DNA of 64,000 nucleotides from positions 1 through 64,000 of the forward strand of contig NZ_VWRN01000074.1 in NCBI RefSeq assembly GCF_008632125.1, written 5' to 3'. The notes below the pieces were generated by a model. It made no database searches. It was given only the letters and a program-made list of their open reading frames with translations, and was not told the DNA's origin. The stretch is from Cupriavidus cauae. GTDB lineage: Bacteria; Pseudomonadota; Gammaproteobacteria; Burkholderiales; Burkholderiaceae. The translations under genes were made by a program, and so were the position numbers. Shown in pieces: positions 54,228-64,000 of the stretch. Position 1 is the first letter of the stretch; every line of letters starts with the position of its first letter.

Positions 54228-54457
54228 GGTTCGTGGATGGACTCGTATTCGTAGGCGCCCAGGATGTAGTCGTTGAAGTATCCGCCCTTGGAGTCGGCGT
54301 CCATGAAATCGCGGTACACGCTGGCCGGGACGTCGAGATAGTGGTAGAGCTTGCCGCTGACGAACTCGATGCCGAGCACGCGCTTGCGGTAGTCGTAGCC
54401 GATGGCGGCCACGACGGACGATTCGACGGGATCGAAGTGCATGGCTGTCGTTCTCAT
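54224..54457 (-). CDS. KTSC domain protein
   Basis: This 77-residue protein is almost entirely a KTSC domain: SSVVAAIGYDYRKRVLGIEFVSGKLYHYLDVP, then YRDFMDADSKGGYFNDYI (shown in parts). The domain is named for its Lys-tRNA-synthetase C-terminal occurrence and often stands alone; its function is unclear, with RNA association suggested. The start at 54457 (MRTTAMHF) is given; 54442 (MHFDPVES) is equally possible. Its stop overlaps the start of the CPBP gene. Confidence 0.85.
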   Translation of the reverse strand: MRTTAMHFDPVESSVVAAIGYDYRKRVLGIEFVSGKLYHYLDVPASVYRDFMDADSKGGYFNDYILGAYEYESIHEP

Positions 54458-54536
54458 CCGGTGCCGAAGGCAGTGCTCAAGCCGGTGCTCAGGCCAGTGC
54501 TGAAGCCAATGACGGAGCCGATGCCGGAGCACCAAC

Positions 54537-54570
54537 AAAAAGGGGTTACGCTTGCACGTAACCCCTTTTT
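54537..54570. terminator. Rho-independent terminator after tRNA-Ile
   Basis: AAAAAGGGGTTACG pairs with CGTAACCCCTTTTT around a six-base loop, symmetric with A and T tracts. It terminates the leftward tRNA transcript and could also work rightward. Confidence 0.95.
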
Positions 54571-54577
54571 ACTACAG

Positions 54578-54656
54578 TGGTGGGCCTCCCGTGAGTCGAA
54601 CACGGCACCAATGGATTATGAGTCCACTGCTCTAACCAGGCATGAGCTAGAGGCCC
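54578..54656 (-). tRNA. tRNA-Ile(CAT), lysidine-type
   Basis: On the minus strand, acceptor GGGCCTC pairs with GAGGCCC, followed by A and an encoded CCA. The anticodon arm GTGGA-CTCATAA-TCCAT has anticodon CAT, and the T arm is CCGTG-TTCGACT-CACGG. The acceptor stem and TTGGTG variable region resemble tRNA-Ile2 (decoding AUA after TilS modification) more than elongator or initiator Met. E. coli ileX also lies by rpoD. The D-loop is 11 bases (ATGCCTGGTTA), longer than the usual 8-9. Confidence 0.9.
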
Positions 54657-54717
54657 CAAAAACCGATCCCAATAGCCGCCGCACCATGGATGCTTGCCGG
54701 CCATCAGGGCAGTTCTA

Positions 54718-57297
<2,580 letters not shown>

Positions 57298-57504
57298 TGG
57301 CACGCTCACTTTCACCAGAACTGGAGAGAAAGATTTCGCAATCCAAACCGGCTATTGTAGCACGTCGCCACTAGCCGGCCTTCCCGACAGGTGAGGTTTT
57401 CACCTGAAAAATCAAGGCTTAAGCCCAAAACCGACGGACTTTTGCCCAGTTTGTTGCCACTTGGCCGCGTACCTGTCTCCGGTATGGCGGCCGAATTCCG
57501 TTTT

Positions 57505-59316
57505 TCAACCAAGGCGCTTGCGCCGGTGGATCTCCGCGATCAGCCAGCGCATGCGCGTCTTGCCCGCCTCGTCCGCGGTGCCGTTCTCGATCGCGGACTG
57601 CAGCTGCGTCAACTCGCGCTGCAGCGGCTCGACCAGCAGCTTGGCGATCGCCGCGTCGAACTCCAGCGTCGCCGGCTCCTCGTCGATGTCCTCGCGCAGC
57701 ACGCCCGCGCGCACATTGGCATAGACGTCGGCAAACGGCGACTGCGCCAGCTGCTCGCTGAAGGCGGCGAAGTTGACCTCGCCCTGCAGGGCGTCGCAGC
57801 TCGCCACCAGATGGGCCAGCACTTCGGAGCCGCCGGTATCGGCATCGAGCAGCAACGCACGCGCGTCGTCGTCGAGCCGCGCCGACAGCGCCGGATAGCG
57901 CATCAGCAGCTGCAGCACACGCTGTTCCAGTCCCGCCGGTGCCTGCCGGCGTGCCCGCGCACGCGGCTGGGCGAAGCGGCCGACCCGCGCGGCGTCGCTG
58001 CCCAGACCGCACACCGCCTCGATCTCGGCCGGCGTGGTACCGGTGGCCTCGGCGAGCTCGCGCACGATCTGCAGGCGCAGGCCGCCAGGCGGCATCGCCT
58101 TGAGCAGCGGCTTGGCCTCGTACTGCGCACGCGCCCGGCCTTCCGGCTGCCGCAGGTCCTGCTCCTCGGTCACGCATTGCAGCAGGAAGCGCGACAGCGG
58201 CATCGCATCGCGCACCTGGGCGGCGAAGGCCTCGGTGCCTTCTTCGCGGACGTAGCTGTCGGGGTCGTGCTCGGCGGGCAGGAACAGGAAGCGGATGGTC
58301 TTGTTGTCGGCGACGTAGGGCAGGCACGCCTCCAGCGCACGGCGCGCGGCGCGGCGCCCGGCGGCATCGCCGTCGAACGAGAACACCACCGCGTCGGTCT
58401 GGCGCAGCAGCTTCTGCACATGCACGGGGGTACAGGCGGTGCCCAGCGTGGCCACCGCATTGGCGAAACCCAGTTGAGCCAGCGCCACCACATCCATATA
58501 GCCTTCGACCACCAGCACATAGCCGGTTTCCCGGATCGCATGCCGCGCCTCGAACAGCCCGTACAGCTCGGTGCCCTTGCTGAACAGCGGCGTTTCGGGC
58601 GAATTCAGATACTTGGGCTCGCCCTGCCCCATCACGCGGCCGCCGAAGCCGATCACCTGTCCCTTGGTATTGCGGATCGGGAACATGATGCGATCGCGGA
58701 AGCGGTCGTAGCGGCGCGGCTTGCCGTCGGCGTCGCGCTTTTCGCTCTCGATCAGCAGCCCCGCCTCGATCAGCGGGCCCGCAATCGCATCGTCGCGATA
58801 GCTGCCGAACACCGACTCCAGGCCCTGCCAATCGTCCGGCGCATAGCCCAGGCCGAACTGGGCGGCGATCTCGCCCGTCAGGCCGCGGCCCTTCAGGTAC
58901 TGGATCGCCGTCGGCGCCCCGCGCAACTGGCGGCGATAGAACTCGCCGGCCCGCGTCATCGCGTCGGACAGCGCCAGCGACTTCGCCTGCTGCTCGGCAC
59001 GCTGGGCCGGCGGCAACCGGTCGCGCTCCTCGGGCACGCTGAGGCCGACCGACTGCGCCAGTTCGCGCACCGCATCGGGATAGCTCTGCCCGGAGTACTC
59101 CATCAGGAAGCCGATGGCCGACCCATGCGCGCCGCAGCCGAAGCAATGGTAGAACTGCTTGGCCGGCGATACTGTGAACGATGGTGACTTCTCGTTATGG
59201 AAGGGGCACAGCCCCATGAAGTTCGCGCCTCCCTTCTTCAGCTGGACATACTTGCCCACCACATCGACGATATCGACGCGGTTCAGCAGGTCCTGAATGA
59301 AGGATTGCGGAATCAC
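57505..59316 (-). CDS. dnaG: DNA primase
   Basis: This 603-residue primase synthesises RNA primers at the replication fork. It has an N-terminal zinc ribbon (CPFHNEKSPSF with YHCFGCG, residues about 38-64), the TOPRIM core (VLVVEGYMDVVAL, FSFDGDAAGRRAA, LPAEHDPDSYV) and a C-terminal helicase-binding domain. The start is GTG at 59316 (VIPQSFIQDLL). It is upstream of rpoD with a 207-base gap. Within that gap I see only AT-richer sequence, which may hold an rpoD promoter. Confidence 0.97.
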   Translation of the reverse strand: MIPQSFIQDLLNRVDIVDVVGKYVQLKKGGANFMGLCPFHNEKSPSFTVSPAKQFYHCFGCGAHGSAIGFLMEYSGQSYPDAVRELAQSVGLSVPEERDRLPPAQRAEQQAKSLALSDAMTRAGEFYRRQLRGAPTAIQYLKGRGLTGEIAAQFGLGYAPDDWQGLESVFGSYRDDAIAGPLIEAGLLIESEKRDADGKPRRYDRFRDRIMFPIRNTKGQVIGFGGRVMGQGEPKYLNSPETPLFSKGTELYGLFEARHAIRETGYVLVVEGYMDVVALAQLGFANAVATLGTACTPVHVQKLLRQTDAVVFSFDGDAAGRRAARRALEACLPYVADNKTIRFLFLPAEHDPDSYVREEGTEAFAAQVRDAMPLSRFLLQCVTEEQDLRQPEGRARAQYEAKPLLKAMPPGGLRLQIVRELAEATGTTPAEIEAVCGLGSDAARVGRFAQPRARARRQAPAGLEQRVLQLLMRYPALSARLDDDARALLLDADTGGSEVLAHLVASCDALQGEVNFAAFSEQLAQSPFADVYANVRAGVLREDIDEEPATLEFDAAIAKLLVEPLQRELTQLQSAIENGTADEAGKTRMRWLIAEIHRRKRLG

Positions 59317-59542
59317 CCGGTTGGCCGTCCTGACGACGCGGCCGCCGCAAACCTCGGGCAGCCCTTGTAGAAATGCAAGCCGGGCGGTGTTCCACCCGGC
59401 GAAGTGTGAAATTATTGTAGTGCGTCGATCGCAGCTTGCCAGAAATTTGTGACTATATTGCCACTATGCTGTGCCGCGGCATGCGATCGCACCGGCGCCG
59501 CGCCCGACTTGCCAGCGCTGTTTGCCGCACTACCTGCCGGCG

Positions 59543-59992
59543 CTACTTGCCGGTCAACGCGGCCTTGACCTGGGCCGACACGGCGCTCATATCGGCGCGG
59601 CCCGCCAGCCGGCCTTTCAGCAGGGCCATGACCCTGCCCATGTCCTGCGGGCCCGCGGCGCCGCTCTCGGCGACCGCCTTGGCGACTTCGGCCGCCACCT
59701 CATCCCCGGACAGCGCGGCCGGCATGTAGACCTGCAGCACTTCGACCTCGGCGCTCTCCTTGTCGACCAGATCGGTGCGGCCGGCCTGCTGGAACTGCGA
59801 GATCGAATCCTTGCGCTGCTTGATCAGCTTTTCGACCACCGCCAGCACGGCGGCATCGTCCAGCTCCGTCCGCTCGTCGACCTCGCGCTGCTTGATCGCC
59901 GCCAGCAGCAGCCGGATCGTGCCGAGCCGCTCGGACTCGCGCGCCCGCATGGCGGCCTTCATGTCATCGCTGATTCGTTGCTTGAGGGACAT
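59543..59992 (-). CDS. yqeY: GatB/YqeY family protein
   Basis: This 149-residue helical protein is the tRNA-amidotransferase-like YqeY domain found between rpsU and dnaG in many proteobacteria; its function is unproven. The conserved parts are SLKQRISDDMKAAMRARES, LGTIRLLLAAIKQREVDER and QVYMPAALSGDE. GGAAAG precedes the ATG at 59992. The 226-base gap to dnaG (59317-59542) contains no gene. Confidence 0.94.
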   Translation of the reverse strand: MSLKQRISDDMKAAMRARESERLGTIRLLLAAIKQREVDERTELDDAAVLAVVEKLIKQRKDSISQFQQAGRTDLVDKESAEVEVLQVYMPAALSGDEVAAEVAKAVAESGAAGPQDMGRVMALLKGRLAGRADMSAVSAQVKAALTGK

Positions 59993-60144
59993 GGCAATCT
60001 TTCCAGGTGAACTCGTCAGCACAAAACCGCGACGAGCGAGGGCGGACAGGGAAGCGCAGCACCAACACAAAAACCCGCCGGAGCAAGGCCCACAGCGGGT
60101 CGGGATGCTGACGCGGAAAGGCGATCAGCCGATCGACTGGTCGA

Positions 60145-60357
60145 TCAGTACAGCTTCTTCGGCAGCATCTGGCTGCGAATGCGCTTGTAGTGGCGCTTCA
60201 CCGCCGCTGCCTTCTTGCGCTTCCGCTCTGCCGTCGGCTTTTCATAAAACTCGCGCGCCCGCAGTTCAGTAATCAAACCGTTCTTTTCAATGGTGCGCTT
60301 GAAACGACGCATTGCAACTTCAAACGGCTCGTTTTCTTTGAGGCGAATCGTGGTCAT
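60145..60357 (-). CDS. rpsU: 30S ribosomal protein S21
   Basis: This 70-residue basic protein is full length: TIRLKENEPFEVAMRRFKRTIEK, KPTAERKRKKAAAVKRHYKR (in part) and a C-terminus MLPKKLY. S21 is needed for translation initiation on structured mRNAs. It is the first gene of the macromolecular-synthesis block. The leader has an A/T-rich CTAACTCCTTTTTT just before the start. A promoter could not be assigned with confidence. Confidence 0.97.
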   Translation of the reverse strand: MTTIRLKENEPFEVAMRRFKRTIEKNGLITELRAREFYEKPTAERKRKKAAAVKRHYKRIRSQMLPKKLY

Positions 60358-60450
60358 GTGCCAAAAAAGGAGTTAGCGGTTTTACGAAGACTTGGAGTCT
60401 AGCACGAAATCCGTCAAGCGTACCAGTTTACTTCGCGGCCGGGTTGCTTT

Positions 60451-60574
60451 TCGGCGGGTTTAGTTCGCGGCGGGTTTAGTTCGCGGCGGGTTTAGTTCGC
60501 GGCGGGCTCAGTTCGGGGCGGGTTCAGTTGGCGGCGGGTTCAGTTGGCGGCGGGTTCAGTTGGCGGCGGGTCTG
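60451..60574. repeat. 16-bp tandem repeat (about 7 copies)
   Basis: Copies of GTTTAGTTCGCGGCGG shift gradually to GTTCAGTTGGCGGCGG along the array. It fills the gap between rpsU and the flavoprotein gene, ending just before the stop at 60583. It would lie upstream of the rpsU promoter region. Confidence 0.9.
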
Positions 60575-60582
60575 GTCCGCAA

Positions 60583-61905
60583 TTACGTCGAAGACGCGAC
60601 CCCATCGCCGGATGCCTGGGCCACGGCCCGTACGTTCTCGGCCACCGCCTTGCCGGCCGCGACACCGGACGCCCAGGCCCACTGGAAATTGTAGCCACCG
60701 AGCCACCCGGTGACGTCAACCACCTCGCCGATGAAGTACAGGTTCGGCACCGAGCGCGCCATCATCGTGCTGGACGACAGCGCGCGCGTATCGACCCCGC
60801 CGCGCGTGACCTCGGCCTTGCGGTAGCCCTCGGTGCCGGACGGCACCAGCTGCCAGCGGTTCAGCGCCTCGCCCAGCTTGCGCAGCGCCTTGTCGGGCAG
60901 ATCGTGCGGCAGCCTGGCGGCGTCCAGCCCTGCCGCCTGGCACCAGGCGTCGGCCAGCCGTGCCGGCATGCGCGCGGCCAGCAGATTGCCAAGATGCTTG
61001 CGGGTGCCGTTCTTGGCCTCCAGCAGCCAGGCCGCCGCGTCCTCGCCCTCGAACAGGTCGATGGTGATCGGCGTGCCGGGGCGCCAGTAGCTGGAGATCT
61101 GCAGCACCGCCGGGCCGGACAGCCCGCGGTGGGTCCACAGCAGATCCTCGCGGAATGCGCCGGCCTCCTTGCCCTTGCCGGTGGCGATATCGACTTCCTT
61201 GGACAAACCTGCCAGCGGCGCGAACGGCTGCCAGGCGGCCCCATCGAAGGTCAACGGCACCAGCGCCGGCCGGGTTTCCACGATCGGCAAGCCGAACTGG
61301 CGAGCGATCCGGTAGCCGAAGTCGGTGGCGCCGATCTTCGGGATCGACAGCCCGCCGGTCGCGACGACCAGGGCGCCCGCGCGCAACGGGCCGTCGGGCG
61401 TCAGCAGCAGGAAATCGTCGCCTTCGCGCCGGACCTCGGCGACCGTGCAGCCGGTGCGCCAGTGCACCTGCCCCGCGCCGCACTCGGCGCGCAGCATCTC
61501 GATGACCTGCTCGGCGCTGTCGTTGCAGAACAGCTGGCCGCGGTGCTTCTCGTGCCAGTCGATCTGATGGCGCCGCATCAGCGCGAGAAAGTCCTGCGGC
61601 GTATAGCGCGCCAGCGCCGAGCGGCAGAAATGCGGGTTGTTGGACAGGTAGTTCGCGGGACCGGCATGCAGATTGGTGAAATTGCAGCGCCCGCCGCCGG
61701 AGATGCGGATCTTCTCGGCGAGCCGCGTGGCATGGTCGATCAGCACCACGCGGGCGCCCTGCTGGCCGGCGACCGCGGCGCACATCATTCCCGCCGCCCC
61801 GGCGCCGAGCACGGCGACGTCGTAGCGCCCGGCCCGGGACGATGACGACGGCTGGCGCGATAATGGGCGCGCCGATGGGGGCACTGCTGGGTGCGACTGT
61901 GGCAT
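60583..61905 (-). CDS. NAD(P)/FAD-dependent flavoprotein (YhiN/HI0933 family)
   Basis: This 440-residue flavoprotein of the BaiN/RdsA-like family has an N-terminal FAD-binding VAVLGAGAAGMMCAAVAGQQGARVVLID (in part GAGAAGMMCA) and KIRISGGGRCNFTN, the family signature. A second FAD contact, GEVVDVTGWLGGYNFQWAWASG, is near the C-terminus. Members reduce or hydroxylate unidentified substrates; some take part in tRNA or bile-acid reactions. ATG at 61905 follows AGGACAG. It is divergent from tsaD over a 116-base gap. Confidence 0.93.
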   Translation of the reverse strand: MPQSHPAVPPSARPLSRQPSSSSRAGRYDVAVLGAGAAGMMCAAVAGQQGARVVLIDHATRLAEKIRISGGGRCNFTNLHAGPANYLSNNPHFCRSALARYTPQDFLALMRRHQIDWHEKHRGQLFCNDSAEQVIEMLRAECGAGQVHWRTGCTVAEVRREGDDFLLLTPDGPLRAGALVVATGGLSIPKIGATDFGYRIARQFGLPIVETRPALVPLTFDGAAWQPFAPLAGLSKEVDIATGKGKEAGAFREDLLWTHRGLSGPAVLQISSYWRPGTPITIDLFEGEDAAAWLLEAKNGTRKHLGNLLAARMPARLADAWCQAAGLDAARLPHDLPDKALRKLGEALNRWQLVPSGTEGYRKAEVTRGGVDTRALSSSTMMARSVPNLYFIGEVVDVTGWLGGYNFQWAWASGVAAGKAVAENVRAVAQASGDGVASST

Positions 61906-62021
61906 GACTGTCCTGCTGGAGAATCGGCGATTGTAGCGAAAAGCGGGCAATGGCCTGCTGTGCTACCCTCACAGGCTTTGCCCCGCAGCAACCTCGGGAC
62001 TCCTGGACCCCGCCTTACACC

Positions 62022-63056
62022 ATGCTCGTTCTCGGCATCGAATCCTCCTGTGACGAAACCGGCCTGGCCCTCTACGACACCGAGGCCGGCCTGCTCGCGC
62101 ACGCGCTGCATTCGCAGATCGCGATGCACCGCGACTACGGCGGCGTGGTGCCGGAGCTGGCCTCGCGCGACCATATCCGCCGCGTGCTGCCGCTGCTGCA
62201 GCAGGTGCTGGACGAGGCCGGCCGCAAGCGCGGCGATATCGACGCGATCGCCTTCACGCAGGGCCCGGGCCTCGCCGGCGCGCTGCTGGTCGGCGCCTCG
62301 GTGGCCAACGCGCTGGGATTCGCCCTCGATGTGCCGATGCTCGGCGTTCATCATCTGGAAGGCCATCTGCTGTCGCCGCTGCTGACGCCGAATCCGCCCG
62401 CCTTCCCCTTCGTCGCGCTGCTGGTATCGGGCGGCCATACGCAGCTGATGGAAGTGCGCGGCATCGGCGACTACGCGCTGCTCGGCGAGACGCTGGACGA
62501 CGCCGCGGGCGAGGCCTTCGACAAGACCGCCAAGCTGCTCGGCCTGGGCTACCCCGGCGGGCCGGAAGTGTCGCGGCTGGCCGAGTTCGGCCTGCCGGGC
62601 GCCTACGAACTGCCGCGGCCGATGCTGCATTCGGGCAATCTGGATTTCTCGTTCGCCGGCCTGAAGACCGCCGTGCTGACGCAGGCGCGCAAGCTCGGCA
62701 ATATCTGCGAGCAGGATCGCGCCAACCTGGCGCGCGCCTTCGTCGACGCGATCGTCGATGTGCTCGCCGCCAAGTCGATGGCGGCGCTGAAGGTGACCGG
62801 CCACAAGCGGCTGGTGGTCGCCGGCGGCGTCGGCGCCAACCGCCAGTTGCGCGAACGGCTCGACGAGCTGGCGGCGAAGCGCCGCGCGCAGGTGTTCTAT
62901 CCCGACCTCGCCTTCTGCACCGACAACGGCGCGATGATCGCCTTCGCCGGCGCGATGCGGCTGCAGGCCGCGCCGCAACTGGCGCAGCGCGAGTACGGCT
63001 ACGGCGTCACGCCGCGCTGGGATCTGTCGGATCTGCGGCTGCCTGCGGTGCAATGA
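62022..63056 (+). CDS. tsaD: tRNA N6-threonylcarbamoyladenosine transferase TsaD
   Basis: This 344-residue ASKHA-fold enzyme makes t6A37 in ANN-decoding tRNAs, working with TsaB/TsaE. Diagnostic elements are LGIESSCDETGLALYD, the iron site HHLEGH (about residue 110), LLVSGGHTQL and VVAGGVGANRQLRE. The ATG at 62022 has no strong ribosome binding site; the longer upstream frame is not conserved. Together with the tRNA-Ile(CAT) nearby, a natural t6A substrate, it is part of the common rpsU-tsaD neighbourhood. A perfect terminator separates it from convergent folE2. Confidence 0.97.
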   Translation: MLVLGIESSCDETGLALYDTEAGLLAHALHSQIAMHRDYGGVVPELASRDHIRRVLPLLQQVLDEAGRKRGDIDAIAFTQGPGLAGALLVGASVANALGFALDVPMLGVHHLEGHLLSPLLTPNPPAFPFVALLVSGGHTQLMEVRGIGDYALLGETLDDAAGEAFDKTAKLLGLGYPGGPEVSRLAEFGLPGAYELPRPMLHSGNLDFSFAGLKTAVLTQARKLGNICEQDRANLARAFVDAIVDVLAAKSMAALKVTGHKRLVVAGGVGANRQLRERLDELAAKRRAQVFYPDLAFCTDNGAMIAFAGAMRLQAAPQLAQREYGYGVTPRWDLSDLRLPAVQ

Positions 63057-63079
63057 GCGGCGCCATGTGCCAGGCCGTG

Positions 63080-63150
63080 CCATGAGCCGCGCCCTGACCT
63101 GCCCCGTGGCCCGCCCCATGACCCGCCCCATGACCCGCCCCATGACCCCC
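63080..63150. repeat. 12-bp tandem repeat (about 3 perfect copies)
   Basis: The unit ATGACCCGCCCC repeats three to four times with degenerate copies (CATGAGCCGCGCC) before it, after tsaD. Confidence 0.75.
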
Positions 63151-63175
63151 GCCTGAACCGCAGGGCGCATCAGCG

Positions 63176-63208
63176 AAAAAAAACGCCACCCGGCCGGGTG
63201 GCGTTTTT
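63176..63208. terminator. Bidirectional Rho-independent terminator
   Basis: ACGCCACCCGG and CCGGGTGGCGT form a perfect 22-bp palindrome (63183-63204) flanked by an A-run and a T-run, between convergent tsaD and folE2. Confidence 0.95.
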
Positions 63209-63235
63209 CTTGGTGGGTGGCGACGAAAAGATCGC

Positions 63236-64000
63236 TCAGCCGGCCAGCTGGCTCACCCGCTTGTCGCGCTCGATCACCGCATACGCGCTGTGGTTGTGGA
63301 TCGACTCGAAGTTCTCGGCTTCCAGCACATAGGCGACGATGCGCTCGTCGGCATTGAGCCGCATCGCGATGTCGCGCACCAGGTCCTCGACGAACTTCGG
63401 GTTCTCGTAGGCGCGCTCGGTCACGTACTTCTCGTCCGGGCGCTTGAGCAAACCCCACAGCTCGCAGGAGGCCTCTTCCTCGGCCATGCGGACCAGCGCC
63501 TCGATCGGCAGATCAGCCGCCAGCTCGACGCTCATCGTGATGTGCGAGCGCTGGTTGTGCGCGCCGTACTGCGAGATCTTCTTCGAGCACGGGCACAGGC
63601 TGGTGACCGGCACCAGCGCCTTCAGCCACACCCGGGTGACGCCGTCGCGCGCTTCGCCGATCAGCGTGACTTCGTAGTCCATCAGCGAAGCGACGCCCGA
63701 CACCGGCGCGATCTTGTTGATGAAATACGGGAAGGTGACTTCGATACGGCCGGCCTGCGCTTCAAGGCGCTGCAGCATCTTGTCGAGCAGCGCGCGGAAC
63801 GAGGCCAGGTCGAGCGGCTCGCGCTCGTCCTCGAGCAGCGCGACGAAGCGCGACATGTGCGTGCCCTTCTGGTCGGCGGGCAGATGCACGTCGAGGTTGA
63901 AGGTGCCGACGGTCGGATGCACGCCCTGCGCGGTACGCGTCGTGAGCGGATAGCGCACGCCGCGCACACCCACGCGCTGGATCGGGATCTGGCGCGTGTC
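63236..64000 (-). CDS. folE2: GTP cyclohydrolase FolE2 (5' end outside window)
   Basis: The frame runs from the stop at 63236 to the right edge without a stop, giving 254 residues. It enters as TRQIPIQRVGVRGVRYPL, so the N-terminus (about 10-15 residues) is beyond the window. FolE2 is the zinc- or manganese-using, FolE-independent GTP cyclohydrolase I for folate synthesis. The catalytic Cys is in SLCPCSKKISQYGAHNQRSH. Other family landmarks are GTHMSRFVALLED and ENFESIHNHSAYA near the end. Its stop is 28 bases past the shared terminator. Confidence 0.97.
   Translation of the reverse strand, partial: DTRQIPIQRVGVRGVRYPLTTRTAQGVHPTVGTFNLDVHLPADQKGTHMSRFVALLEDEREPLDLASFRALLDKMLQRLEAQAGRIEVTFPYFINKIAPVSGVASLMDYEVTLIGEARDGVTRVWLKALVPVTSLCPCSKKISQYGAHNQRSHITMSVELAADLPIEALVRMAEEEASCELWGLLKRPDEKYVTERAYENPKFVEDLVRDIAMRLNADERIVAYVLEAENFESIHNHSAYAVIERDKRVSQLAG

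Noticed and set aside
60386..60425. rpsU promoter with TTGACG and TAGACT on the minus strand
   Set aside because: The spacer is only 10 bases, too short for a sigma-70 promoter, and no alternative pair was convincing.

Overview
The window is very GC-rich, densely coding bacterial chromosome. Its gene content points to the Burkholderiales, most likely the Cupriavidus/Ralstonia branch of Burkholderiaceae. Supporting signs are prpD next to acnA, a DUF2863 protein, a Bug-type periplasmic receptor, an RpoD with a long Lys/Ala-rich N-terminus, and the rpsU-yqeY-dnaG-rpoD block followed by tRNA-Ile(CAT). There are no IS elements, prophage genes, CRISPR arrays or rRNA genes, so this reads as core chromosome with short accessory pieces. 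The genus is inferred, not proven.

Layout. 1-6.5 kb: tail of an unknown gene, prpD and acnA (methylcitrate/TCA dehydration steps), a 49-aa membrane peptide and a DUF2863 protein. 6.5-13 kb: a TrmB-like methyltransferase, a Tat-exported peptide-type binding protein, a spermidine-synthase-like protein, a DNA glycosylase and htpG with a sigma-32-type promoter. 13.2-20.3 kb: a MocR regulator and, beyond it, a same-strand run of alaX, a LysE exporter, a DMT exporter, RidA, an aminotransferase and a GST, which looks like an amino-acid handling unit. 20.6-25.2 kb: lactate permease, then an egtB/senA-like gene and egtD. 25.5-28 kb: a Mn2+ riboswitch with its TerC-family gene, then thyA-folA.

28-41.5 kb: housekeeping genes (pmbA, darP, mog, orn, an M48 protease, rsgA, a cobD-like gene, gluQRS, an rhlE-type helicase), plus a pirin gene and a divergent YhaJ-type LysR gene separated by a palindrome. 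41.6-50.7 kb is the accessory-like section: a DsdC-like LysR gene with dsdA, a Bug receptor, a CoA-transferase gene broken by a one-base frameshift with a divergent IclR gene, and a second LysR gene followed by an isochorismatase-type hydrolase. 50.7-64 kb: DNA polymerase II, a CPBP protease, a KTSC protein, tRNA-Ile(CAT), the rpoD/dnaG/yqeY/rpsU block, a YhiN-type flavoprotein, tsaD and the C-terminal part of folE2.

The most interesting signals are regulatory or structural, not a new multi-gene system. They are: a nearly identical LysR palindrome at two loci 12 kb apart (pirin and isochorismatase); a spaced pair of ATTAG palindromes flanking the dsdA start, with helical-phase spacing; an alternating triple half-site operator at the IclR locus; an EgtB-like enzyme in which the third expected iron-ligand His is Gln; an orphan minus-strand terminator suggesting an unannotated small RNA; and many intergenic minisatellites plus two families of palindromic REP-like elements. 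I found nothing I would confidently call a previously undescribed system.
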